Assembly (NCBI GenBank): GCA_045652705.1
Contig: JAZRUV010000001.1
Span: forward strand, 1-64,000
DNA from: UMGS1649 sp045652705
GTDB taxonomy: Bacteria > Bacillota > Clostridia > TANB77 > CAG-465
Length of the DNA: 64,000 nt
Reading direction: 5' to 3'
Part shown: positions 45,146-53,261 of the stretch, piece by piece
Position numbering within the stretch: the stretch's first letter is position 1
Layout of the letters: the number at the start of each line of letters is the position of its first letter
Made by a program: the position numbers and the translations under genes
The notes under the pieces: generated by a model
Told to the model about the DNA's origin: nothing
What the model saw: the letters and a program-made list of their open reading frames with translations, nothing else
Databases searched by the model: none

Positions 45146-46561
45146 TTAAGCTTCTCCTTTTGAAAATTTTCTTTTTAATATTTTCCCAATTGATTTAAAT
45201 GAATTTTTGTTATATAGCACTGAGAACATTACAACCGCTACAAGCATAACCACATTTAGCCAATTTATATTTATATAATACATTATAAATGTAGCCACAA
45301 ACGCTATAAACATAGAAGTTAGCATTTTAATGTCCCATTTCACTTTTACATACTTTCTACAGTCTATTCCTCTGTATATAAACATTGCAAGATATGCCAC
45401 TGCAGTAGATAATGATGCCGCATAAAGTCCTATATATTTTATTAAAGCAACATTTACTACTATATTTATAACAGCTGCAAAAAATGACGTTTTAGAAATA
45501 TCCTTTGTGCGTTTCATTGCAACATATATTGCGCTTATTAATCCCACTCCTACGTTAAATAAGGACGATAACATAAGAAGTGGTATTTGGTTATATGCTT
45601 CACTAAATTTAGCATTTATTAACATTGGAAATATAAAAGGAGTTATCCCAATTATTATAAGTGCAAAACACCCAAACACTTTAAATACTGTATTTATTGT
45701 TTTAGAAAAATATTCATCTTTATCATGATCATTTATATGCACTGCTGCTGATTCTGTCCAAGCTACGTTAAATATGTTGTATGCGTTTATATACATTCCA
45801 GAAAATTTATTTGCCGCTGCATATATACCGTTTGCTGCAACAGACATCATACTAGAAATTATTGTTCTATCTGATACGTTTATTACCCACCAAGATATTG
45901 CGTTTGGTATCAAGGCTGCTGCGTATTTTACCATTGCCTTCAATAGTTTAGAACTAAACATTTTAGGCACAATATATTTATAGGTCTTTTTAGATAGTAA
46001 CAAGTATATTGTAGCCAATATATTAGCTATAAATATAGCTAGAAACATTCCACTAACACCAAGTTCTAATATTACTATAAATAACACATTAAGTATTACA
46101 GTAAATGCGGCTACTATAAAGCTCCCTATTGAATACTGAGCGTTGTTTCCTAAACCTCTTGCCACTTGCAACATAAGTGTAGATAATATAGTTGCAAATA
46201 CATTTATCAAAAGATAATATTTATACTCGTTAGATATAAACGGAGCTATACACATAAATATTACTGTATATGCCATTATACCTATCACAACAAGTGTAAA
46301 AGCACTTGTAATAAGTTTTGTCTTGTCTTCTTCATTTTGTCTTGCGTCTATTAAAAATCTAAATAGTGCTTGTTCTATTTGTATTGTAAGAATTGGTACA
46401 AGTAATGCTACTATTGTATTAAATAGGTCAACTACACCAAATTCTGTTGTACTAAATACAGCTGTGTAAAGAGGAAGTAAGAAAAAACTTATCATTTGTG
46501 TACATACTCTTCCTATTGTTATTATTCCTGTATTTTTTATTAATTCCTTTTCCCTAGACAT
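45146..46561 (-). CDS. Oligosaccharide flippase, Wzx/MATE type
   Basis: 471 residues, 12-14 hydrophobic segments and the family's early RVCTQMISFFLLPLYTAVFS block. It would move the lipid-linked repeat unit across the membrane. Together with the Wzy-like gene it indicates a Wzx/Wzy-type pathway. Confidence 0.9.
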   Translation of the reverse strand: MSREKELIKNTGIITIGRVCTQMISFFLLPLYTAVFSTTEFGVVDLFNTIVALLVPILTIQIEQALFRFLIDARQNEEDKTKLITSAFTLVVIGIMAYTVIFMCIAPFISNEYKYYLLINVFATILSTLMLQVARGLGNNAQYSIGSFIVAAFTVILNVLFIVILELGVSGMFLAIFIANILATIYLLLSKKTYKYIVPKMFSSKLLKAMVKYAAALIPNAISWWVINVSDRTIISSMMSVAANGIYAAANKFSGMYINAYNIFNVAWTESAAVHINDHDKDEYFSKTINTVFKVFGCFALIIIGITPFIFPMLINAKFSEAYNQIPLLMLSSLFNVGVGLISAIYVAMKRTKDISKTSFFAAVINIVVNVALIKYIGLYAASLSTAVAYLAMFIYRGIDCRKYVKVKWDIKMLTSMFIAFVATFIMYYININWLNVVMLVAVVMFSVLYNKNSFKSIGKILKRKFSKGEA

Positions 46562-46569
46562 AGTCTATC

Positions 46570-47661
46570 TTAAAGTACCCCTTTCTTTAAATATTCTATA
46601 GACTGAGACTTCATCTCCTCTATTTTTTCTTTTGCGTATGTATAATCTATCTCTTTATCGAAGTTTATATTTTCCATATTCTCTACAATTCTAGAACTCA
46701 AGTTCAATGTGCCAAGTAAATCTTTTATTCTACCAGCTCTAGCTATAGGCAGTACTGAATAAAATTTCTTTTCATAAATTATACTAAACACTGTTCCGTG
46801 AAACGAATTGGTTATTACATATTCTGCGTTTTTAAAAGCATTTACAAAGTCTATTGGGCCTTTAGAATATAAATTCATATATTCATTATCATAAGCGTTA
46901 TATTTTCTAAAATGTATTACCTTAAGTCCGGTAATTTTAGATATATAATTTGCAATTTTAGTTACTTCATCACTTTCAAACAAAGTATATACCAAAATAT
47001 ATTTTTTGTCTTTTAAATTTATAGTAGCATTATTAGAGATTAACTTGTCCCAATCAGATTTATCTAAAAGTAGTGTTGGGTCAATTACTTGCTCTACTTT
47101 TTTACCACAAATATTTTCTAATGGATTAATTATGCTTTGTTCTCTTACAGATATATAATCTAGTTTTTCCGTTTTAGTTTTAAAGTCTAATGCATGTTTC
47201 TGTAATAATTCCTCATTACCTAAACTAGCGCCATATATTACTCTTTTAATATTTTTATCTGTTTTAAAGTTTAATGTATATATGTCAGACAGACCATCTG
47301 TTAATTCTGGATTCCATATTTGGTCGCTACCTGCCAAAAACACATCACCAGTTTCAACGTCTTGTTCTATTTGAGAAATCTCTGTATACTTCTTACTATT
47401 AGCATCTAGGTATGCATCACTAAAGCTCTTAAAACTTATTTTCCTTTTTAAGTTACGTGGTAAAAAACACAAACTTGAAAAAAAAGATTTAAGAGAATTT
47501 GTTCTTATTAATTTGTAATCTGCAAGTATTGCTTTATTTTCATAATTTACAAATGATGGATTTGTTCCAAGCTTTTTTAATGTTTCTTTTAACGCATAAG
47601 CTTGAAGTGTTGCGCCGTAATTTTCTGCATTATGAAAAGTAAGCATCTTAACTTTTAGCAT
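46570..47661 (-). CDS. Polysaccharide pyruvyltransferase-family protein
   Basis: 363 residues starting KMLTFHNAENYGATLQAYAL, with FLAGSDQIWNPEL, GASLGNE and TNSFHGTVFSII. These fit the CsaB/WcaK family, which adds pyruvate ketals to glycans. It is the first gene of the operon, preceded by a consensus promoter that leaves a very short leader. Confidence 0.88.
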   Translation of the reverse strand: MLKVKMLTFHNAENYGATLQAYALKETLKKLGTNPSFVNYENKAILADYKLIRTNSLKSFFSSLCFLPRNLKRKISFKSFSDAYLDANSKKYTEISQIEQDVETGDVFLAGSDQIWNPELTDGLSDIYTLNFKTDKNIKRVIYGASLGNEELLQKHALDFKTKTEKLDYISVREQSIINPLENICGKKVEQVIDPTLLLDKSDWDKLISNNATINLKDKKYILVYTLFESDEVTKIANYISKITGLKVIHFRKYNAYDNEYMNLYSKGPIDFVNAFKNAEYVITNSFHGTVFSIIYEKKFYSVLPIARAGRIKDLLGTLNLSSRIVENMENINFDKEIDYTYAKEKIEEMKSQSIEYLKKGVL

Positions 47662-47679
47662 TTAATTTTCACCACAAAT

Positions 47680-47708
47680 ATTATACCAAATATTGGTGAG
47701 TATATCAA
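47680..47708 (-). promoter_or_regulatory. Promoter of the exopolysaccharide operon
   Basis: Reading leftward: TTGATA (47708-47703), 17-nt spacer, TATAAT (47685-47680) with extended TGG. A near-palindrome ACCAAATATTGGT overlaps the spacer and could be an operator. Confidence 0.75.
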
Positions 47709-47746
47709 GGAAATACTAGAAATATCTGTATTTCTATGAGTAAAGA

Positions 47747-47781
47747 AAACACCCTACATACAATTTGTACGTAGAGTGTTT
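47747..47781 (-). terminator. Terminator after the HTH/micro-ORF operon
   Basis: A stem with two mismatches joins 47747-47761 to 47767-47781. On the minus strand it runs into TTTTCTTT. Confidence 0.7.
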
Positions 47782-47794
47782 ATAATGCTTTATA

Positions 47795-47866
47795 CTACAA
47801 CCTGTCTGACCAAATAGCTATAAGAAGAGGAATGAATATCACAAGGAAATTTATTAATATGTCCAT
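47795..47866 (-). CDS. 23-aa hydrophobic peptide
   Basis: A 23-codon ORF starts at ATG 47866 with AAAGGAT before it and ends TAG 47795-47797. It reads MDILINFLVIFIPLLIAIWS and then D-R-L: one membrane helix with a charged end, like small toxins or regulatory membrane peptides. It lies 13 nt after the 47-aa ORF. Coding status is inferred from the RBS and operon position only. Confidence 0.5.
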   Translation of the reverse strand: MDILINFLVIFIPLLIAIWSDRL

Positions 47867-47879
47867 ATTTCTTATCCTT

Positions 47880-48023
47880 TCAAACTACAATGTCATCTTT
47901 TTGTTCGAATCGCTTTTGTTGAACTTCATCTTGCTTGTCTTCTTTTAATATTTTAATGAGATATAAACCATTAAAAATCGTGTATAACGCAAGAGTAATT
48001 ACTATAAACCAATCGTCTGACAT
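47880..48023 (-). CDS. 47-aa single-helix membrane protein
   Basis: ATG 48023, with AAGGAG eight nt upstream, starts 11 nt after the regulator's stop. The product has one hydrophobic helix (WFIVITLALYTIFNGLYLI, about 5-23) and a charged tail (KEDKQDEVQQKRFEQKDD). It is the middle gene of an operon: regulator, this, then the 23-aa peptide. Confidence 0.58.
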   Translation of the reverse strand: MSDDWFIVITLALYTIFNGLYLIKILKEDKQDEVQQKRFEQKDDIVV

Positions 48024-48034
48024 TACTTTCTCCT

Positions 48035-48547
48035 TTAGTAGTTGTTTATTATATGTGTAAGATAAATATAGTATACTTGCTCATCCGTATCTTCCAGCTG
48101 TCTGTCAACTATTTCGGGTACATCAAACATACCTGTTATAAACTCAATTTTTTTCTTATAACTCACCGGTCCAAGATGCTGTTCGATGGTTTCATTAGCA
48201 GATTCAACATTATCCGCGAGTATAATTAAGCTGTATGCTAACCTTCGCGAAATTTTACCTCTATTGCTTTCAATCATTATTAATGCTTTTGTAAGTGCTC
48301 GCCTATATTTCCTTTCTTCTTCGAACAAACTATTAGTATAATATTTTTCCAATTTAATAATCTGTTCCATCCTCAAGCCATAACCCGCCGCCAGTTTAAC
48401 AAGACATTCTTTACTTACATTTATCTTTTTTCCTGTCTCCAATTCGCTTATGTAAATAGCGCTTACACTCGTAGCTTCGCTTGCCTGTTTACGTGACATA
48501 TTATTAGCAATTCTTATAATTTTTAATACCTTGCCAATATTTTGCAT
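48035..48547 (-). CDS. XRE-family HTH transcriptional regulator
   Basis: The start is ATG 48547 after AAGGAG; a longer frame runs into the promoter. The 170 residues have an N-terminal XRE HTH (IGKVLKIIRIANNMSRKQASEA and SAIYISELETGKK, about 4-60) and a helical C-terminal region with no known ligand domain. An inverted repeat overlapping the promoter's -10 could be its own operator. The two following micro-ORFs are probably its co-regulated partners. Confidence 0.82.
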   Translation of the reverse strand: MQNIGKVLKIIRIANNMSRKQASEATSVSAIYISELETGKKINVSKECLVKLAAGYGLRMEQIIKLEKYYTNSLFEEERKYRRALTKALIMIESNRGKISRRLAYSLIILADNVESANETIEQHLGPVSYKKKIEFITGMFDVPEIVDRQLEDTDEQVYYIYLTHIINNY

Positions 48548-48584
48548 AAACAAATCTCCTTTTAAATTTTGTATAAGGTTCATA

Positions 48585-48609
48585 TATGTTACGTAAACAT
48601 TATAACATA
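48585..48609 (-). promoter_or_regulatory. Possible operator at the regulator's promoter
   Basis: TATGTTA (48585-48591) and TAACATA (48603-48609) form an inverted repeat across the -10 element, which would let a dimeric repressor block the promoter. Confidence 0.5.
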
Positions 48610-48627
48610 CAAACCATATTTTGACAA
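48599..48627 (-). promoter_or_regulatory. Promoter of the HTH/micro-ORF operon
   Basis: Reading leftward: TTGTCA (48627-48622), 17-nt spacer, TATAAT (48604-48599). Confidence 0.7.
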
Positions 48628-48635
48628 GACAGCAA

Positions 48636-48661
48636 AAAGATAGGCGCCCCAGCCTATCTTT
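48636..48661 (-). terminator. Terminator after the fic gene
   Basis: AAAGATAGGC (48636-48645) pairs with GCCTATCTTT (48652-48661) around GCCCCA; the minus-strand U-run follows. It separates fic from the HTH operon. Confidence 0.8.
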
Positions 48662-48667
48662 ACTACA

Positions 48668-49273
48668 TTATAATTCTTCTGTTTTAAATGACATATAACC
48701 TTCATATAGATAGCTGTTATCTATGCCTTTCATATATACTTGTCTGTCATTAACCTTATCTGTTAAAGCTTGTTTTAATAGCTCTTTAATTTCTATGTCT
48801 TTTATTGGGCTACGTTCCATCGCAAGTAAATAGTCTGTTTTATCCACTTTACTCCAGTCAACAACTACGCCCAACTCTTTTTTAAAAATTAAGTCTAACC
48901 ATATTCTTGTACTTCTTCCATTTCCTTCTCTAAACGGATGGGCAATATTCATCTCTACATATTTTTTCACTATCTCTTCAAAAGTAGATTGTGGCATTTT
49001 CTCAATGTTTTTAATTGCTTCATCAAGATATGCAAGAGGAGTAAATCTAAAATTATCTTTTGCTATATCCACTTTTCTAATAGTACCTGCAAATTCATAT
49101 ATTTCGCCAAATAGGAAATTGTGAATTTTGCTTAATGTTCCAAATGTTCCCGGTTCTAGCGCATCTAGATAACCCGTTTCAAACATTTCTTTTGCACGAA
49201 CCTTACTACGTCTTTCTTCCTCACTTGCTAATTCTGCAGGATTAGTAATATTTAATTTGTATTCTAAAATCAT
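48668..49273 (-). CDS. Class III Fic protein (self-inhibited AMP transferase)
   Basis: 201 residues. The Fic core H112-PFREGNGRSTR is intact. Near the C-terminus S187-YLY-E191-G192 matches the class III inhibitory motif SxxxEG, which blocks ATP binding until it is displaced. The Tyr188 next to the Ser matches the residue that is self-modified in the Neisseria class III enzyme. The known Neisseria-type enzyme targets gyrase/topoisomerase IV; the target here is not known. RBS AGGTAA; own terminator. Confidence 0.9.
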   Translation of the reverse strand: MILEYKLNITNPAELASEEERRSKVRAKEMFETGYLDALEPGTFGTLSKIHNFLFGEIYEFAGTIRKVDIAKDNFRFTPLAYLDEAIKNIEKMPQSTFEEIVKKYVEMNIAHPFREGNGRSTRIWLDLIFKKELGVVVDWSKVDKTDYLLAMERSPIKDIEIKELLKQALTDKVNDRQVYMKGIDNSYLYEGYMSFKTEEL

Positions 49274-49298
49274 GTTTACCTACTCAGATATTATGTGG

Positions 49299-50801
49299 TT
49301 AATCCTTTTTAAGCGGTTTCATTGTTGGGAAGAATAGAATGTCTCTGATTGAATAGCTGTTTGTAAGAAGCATTATTAGTCTGTCTAAACCTATTCCTAG
49401 TCCTCCTGTAGGTGGTAAACCTATTTCTAAGCAATTTACGAAATCTTCATCCATTCCACCAGCTTCTTCATCACCTTTTGCTTTTGCTTCAGCTTGTTTT
49501 ACAAATCTTTCATATTGGTCTATTGGGTCGTTAAGTTCAGAATAAGCATTACCATATTCTCTTCCACCAATAAATAGTTCAAATCTTTCAACAAGTGTTG
49601 GGTTAGATGGTTTTCTCTTAGTTAGAGGCGATACTTCTACAGGATAGTCTATTATAAATGTTGGTTGAATTAATGTATCTTCAACAAACTCTTCAAAGAA
49701 CATATTTATAATGTGTCCTCTTGTATTTTTTAGTTCGTCTACTTCTAGTCCTTTAGATTTAGCTAGTTCTTGAGCCTCCACATCTGTTTTTATTGTTTCA
49801 AAATCTATGCCTGTTACATCTTTAATAGCTGTAATCATAGGTATTCTCTTCCAACCAGGTGTTAAATCTATATCTACTCCTTGATAGTTTATTTTTGTTG
49901 TTCCAAGAACATTTATAGCTATAGTAGATATAATTTCTTCTGCTATATCCATCATATCGTTATAATCTTCATAAGCAGAATATAACTCTATATTGGTAAA
50001 TTCAGGATTGTGCTTAATATCCATTCCTTCATTTCTAAAGTTTCTACCGATTTCATAAACTTTTTCAATACCACCAGCTATAATTCTTTTTAGATTTAGT
50101 TCTGGTGCTATTCTTAAATACATGTCCAAATTTAATGTATTGTGGTGAGTTACGAATGGTCTTGCAGCGTCTCCTGTAGCAACAGTTGTAAGTATAGGTG
50201 TTTCTACTTCAATGTAACCTTTATCGTCTAGAATTCTTCTTAATTCCTTTATGATTTTACTTCTTACAATAAATGTATCTTTAACCTCAGGATTCATTAT
50301 CATATCAACATATCTTTGACGATATCTTAAATCTACATCTTTAAGTCCGTGGTACTTTTCAGGAAGAGGTCTTAAAGACTTAGTAAGAAGCGTTATTTCT
50401 TTTGCGTGTACAGAAATTTCCTCTGTTCTTGTTTTAAATACAAAACCTTTAACTTCTATAATATCTCCTATATCATAAGATTTAAATTCTTTATATGCTT
50501 CTTCTCCTAAATCGTTTGTGCTAATATATAGTTGAAGTCTTCCAAACATATCTTGTATATGACAGAAAGATGCTTTACGCATAATTATTTTACCCATAAT
50601 TCTTCCAGCAATTAGAACATCTTTTTCTGCTAATTCATCATAGTTATCTTTAATTTCCTTGCTAGTATGAGTTCTATCAAATTTTGTTACTTCAAATGGA
50701 TCGCGCCCATTTGCTCTAAGTTCTTTCAGCTTGTCCTTTCTAACTTCAACTAATTTTTCTACATCTTGTTCTAATTCTACATTATTGTTTTCTTCTTGCA
50801 T
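49299..50801 (-). CDS. lysS: Lysyl-tRNA synthetase, class II
   Basis: 500 residues, with an N-terminal OB-fold (VLIAGRIMGKIIMRK) and class II motifs: motif 2 FRNEGMDIKHNPEFT and motif 3 GGLGIGLDRLIMLL. It follows greA by 43 nt, the usual greA-lysS pair. No T-box leader was seen. Confidence 0.98.
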   Translation of the reverse strand: MQEENNNVELEQDVEKLVEVRKDKLKELRANGRDPFEVTKFDRTHTSKEIKDNYDELAEKDVLIAGRIMGKIIMRKASFCHIQDMFGRLQLYISTNDLGEEAYKEFKSYDIGDIIEVKGFVFKTRTEEISVHAKEITLLTKSLRPLPEKYHGLKDVDLRYRQRYVDMIMNPEVKDTFIVRSKIIKELRRILDDKGYIEVETPILTTVATGDAARPFVTHHNTLNLDMYLRIAPELNLKRIIAGGIEKVYEIGRNFRNEGMDIKHNPEFTNIELYSAYEDYNDMMDIAEEIISTIAINVLGTTKINYQGVDIDLTPGWKRIPMITAIKDVTGIDFETIKTDVEAQELAKSKGLEVDELKNTRGHIINMFFEEFVEDTLIQPTFIIDYPVEVSPLTKRKPSNPTLVERFELFIGGREYGNAYSELNDPIDQYERFVKQAEAKAKGDEEAGGMDEDFVNCLEIGLPPTGGLGIGLDRLIMLLTNSYSIRDILFFPTMKPLKKD

Positions 50802-50844
50802 ATTATTCCCCTCCTTATATATGCCACACAGAGCATGTAACTTT

Positions 50845-51321
50845 CTACACGCTCTTTTTAATATCTAATATTTTGTATTTATTAACTCCATCTGGAACTT
50901 CAACTTCTATTTCATCATCCTTACGTTTACCAAATAAAGCCTTACCTACTGGAGATTCTAAAGAAATTTTGCTTTGAGCCACATCTATTTCAGTTGCTCC
51001 AACTATGTGATATTCTATTTCCTCTTCAAATTCATAATCATAAAGTTTTACGGTAGTTCCAATACCTACAGAATTTGTAGATACTTTCTCTACGATTTTT
51101 GCTGAACGAAGCATTGCTTCTGTTTCTGCAATTTTTGCTTCAAGTAATGCTTGCTCGTTTTTAGCTTCATCATATTCTGAATTTTCAGATAAGTCTCCGT
51201 ACTCTCTAGCTTGTTTTATCTTTTCAGCAACTTCCATTTTTCTTGGTCCTTTAAGATAAGCTAGTTCTTCTTGTAATTTTTTATACCCTTCTTCTGTAAG
51301 AAGTGTTTCGTTGTTTTCCAT
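50845..51321 (-). CDS. greA: Transcription elongation factor GreA
   Basis: 158 residues: N-terminal coiled coil (LTEEGYKKLQEELAYLK, EYGDLSENSEYDEAK) with the acidic tip and a C-terminal FKBP-like domain ending YKILDIKKS. It rescues backtracked RNA polymerase. RBS AGGAGG. Confidence 0.98.
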   Translation of the reverse strand: MENNETLLTEEGYKKLQEELAYLKGPRKMEVAEKIKQAREYGDLSENSEYDEAKNEQALLEAKIAETEAMLRSAKIVEKVSTNSVGIGTTVKLYDYEFEEEIEYHIVGATEIDVAQSKISLESPVGKALFGKRKDDEIEVEVPDGVNKYKILDIKKSV

Positions 51322-51363
51322 TATTTTTCCTCCTAATTAAGTCCTTATAGTTTACCGCAAATA

Positions 51364-52206
51364 CTACGATTTGTCAAGAACATTTGTTATTTTATTAACC
51401 ACCCTTGCTAGTTCTAGATTATCATATTTCAACTTTAGCTCATCTATATTTTTAACATTTACATTTTGTTTATTTGTAAATTCCTTTAAATATATTAAAT
51501 TTGAGTTATATTTATCCTGGTTTGTTGTTTCTAAATCTATTACCTGTGAACTTTTGTTTAATCTAAATCTAGGGTAATTTTCCTTAAAATCATCTACAAA
51601 ATAAATAACATTATAATCAATAAAAGACTTTCTTTCTTTTTTTAATATTTCTATTGTTGTTCCTTCCGTTTTGTTTATTTGTTTTATTCTTTTTAAAATA
51701 TATTCCGAAGGAGCGTCCTTTAAGTATATATTTACACTTTTAAATTTCCTTATTAAATTCAAAAGCAGAGTAATATTCAAGTTTTTAGAGTTTGTTACAA
51801 CTAATAGTACTTTTACTTCATACGATTTTAATTGTTCATTTTTACTTACATATTCATCAATATATCTAAACACATTATTGTCCATTTCATTTGTCTTTGA
51901 TAATTTATAGCCTAACAGTTGTTCTAATTTATTAGATAAATATTTATTGCTCACATTTATATTTTTAGACAATATATAATACCACTTTTTATCGTAACTA
52001 TCCAAAGCTTTAAGTATTATTTTTTCTATTTTTATATCATAATATTTATATTTCATTTTTTCAAGAATACGTCTAGGCTCATTGTTCATTGAGTTTAATG
52101 TGCTCTTAGAAAATACCACTTCATTTATGTAACAATTACTATCTAACTCTATTTTATTTATTTCACTTTTGCTTTTATCTTGCACATTAAATAAAATAAA
52201 TTTCAT
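51364..52206 (-). CDS. Unknown protein downstream of cdaA
   Basis: The start is ATG 52206 after AAGGTGAT. The 280 residues are charged, with no membrane segment or known motif (YEVKVLLVVTNSKNL and FRLNKSSQVIDLE are the most strand-like blocks). It has the place that cdaR (YbbR domains) usually holds beside cdaA, but it shows no YbbR features or signal peptide. The alternation of beta and alpha blocks may point to a Rossmann-like fold. Function unknown. Confidence 0.55.
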   Translation of the reverse strand: MKFILFNVQDKSKSEINKIELDSNCYINEVVFSKSTLNSMNNEPRRILEKMKYKYYDIKIEKIILKALDSYDKKWYYILSKNINVSNKYLSNKLEQLLGYKLSKTNEMDNNVFRYIDEYVSKNEQLKSYEVKVLLVVTNSKNLNITLLLNLIRKFKSVNIYLKDAPSEYILKRIKQINKTEGTTIEILKKERKSFIDYNVIYFVDDFKENYPRFRLNKSSQVIDLETTNQDKYNSNLIYLKEFTNKQNVNVKNIDELKLKYDNLELARVVNKITNVLDKS

Positions 52207-52249
52207 ATATATCACCTTATGAATAATATATATGAATAATTTATTTTGC

Positions 52250-53128
52250 TTATGATATTTTATCTGCTTTTTCCTCTAATTTGTCTTTAGCTTTCGAAAT
52301 TTTTACTCTTTCTCTGTTATTATCCAACGATCTAAGTAGTATGCTAGATAATTTATCTCCATTTAAATCTCTCTTCATTTTTCCATCTTCAACAAAAGAG
52401 ATAACACCTGTTTCTTCTGATACTACGATTACAAGTGCGTCAGATACTTCACTCATACCAATAGCTGCTCTATGCCTTGTTCCCACATTTCTTGGCACCA
52501 TATTTTCTGATGCTAAAGGTAGTACACATTTAGCTGCTTTTATTTGATTGTTTTCTATAATTACAGCGCCATCGTGCAGCGGGGTTCTTGGATTAAATAT
52601 AGTCTGTATAAGTTCAGATGAAACTTTTGCAGATAAATCTACACCCTCACGAATAATATCATTTATTTTAGTGCTTTGTTCTATAACAATTATTGCACCT
52701 ATTTTTTTAAGTGACATTATTTCTACTGCTTTAACTATTTCAGAAATAACTTGCTTATCTCTTATTTTATCATCGAAATCAAAAATATTTGTAAAGTTTT
52801 TTCTGCCTAATTTTTCAAGCGCACTTCTTAATTCTGGCTGGAATACTATAATCATTAAAATCATACCATATGTTAAGAAATTTTCTAATATAAAGTTCAA
52901 AATAACCAAATCTAAAAGTTCGCTTACCGCAAGCAATGCTAATATTATTAAGAACCCTTTGAATATTTGAACTGCTCTTGTCTTTTTTATCAATACATAT
53001 ATTGAATATACAACTATAGCAACTATTGCTATATCTAATATAAGCATTACAACCCTAAATGGGCTAGATAAATCGAACGCGTTTTTTATGTTGGTTAAGA
53101 AATTAAAAAATTTTACAGACAAATCCAT
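52250..53128 (-). CDS. cdaA: CdaA, membrane diadenylate cyclase
   Basis: 292 residues with three N-terminal membrane helices (about 25-95) and a DAC domain with DGA (186-188) and RHR (218-220). It makes c-di-AMP from two ATP, which controls potassium and osmotic balance and cell-wall stress. RBS GGAGG. The usual partners cdaR and glmM are not here. Confidence 0.96.
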   Translation of the reverse strand: MDLSVKFFNFLTNIKNAFDLSSPFRVVMLILDIAIVAIVVYSIYVLIKKTRAVQIFKGFLIILALLAVSELLDLVILNFILENFLTYGMILMIIVFQPELRSALEKLGRKNFTNIFDFDDKIRDKQVISEIVKAVEIMSLKKIGAIIVIEQSTKINDIIREGVDLSAKVSSELIQTIFNPRTPLHDGAVIIENNQIKAAKCVLPLASENMVPRNVGTRHRAAIGMSEVSDALVIVVSEETGVISFVEDGKMKRDLNGDKLSSILLRSLDNNRERVKISKAKDKLEEKADKIS

Positions 53129-53137
53129 CCTAACCTC

Positions 53138-53242
53138 CTACATAATTGCATATATTAAAGACATAAATACTCCAAGTACACTACCACCTATAAGAATCCA
53201 TACTAAAGCTTTTGCCCATAAGCTATTTTTTCCATTTCCCAT
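53138..53242 (-). CDS. 34-aa membrane microprotein next to cdaA
   Basis: A 35-codon ORF (ATG 53242, stop 53138-53140) starts after GAGGTAG and ends 10 nt before cdaA. One hydrophobic helix (LVWILIGGSVLGVFMSLIYA) follows a basic start (MGNGKNSLWAKA). Size and place resemble the DUF4044-type proteins of Firmicutes. It could affect cdaA. Confidence 0.62.
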   Translation of the reverse strand: MGNGKNSLWAKALVWILIGGSVLGVFMSLIYAIM

Positions 53243-53261
53243 AATACTACCTCTTTTCTTT

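Noticed and set aside
50802..50844. T-box leader before lysS
   Set aside because: The gap to greA is only 43 nt and holds no T-box sequence or terminator; the genes are co-transcribed.
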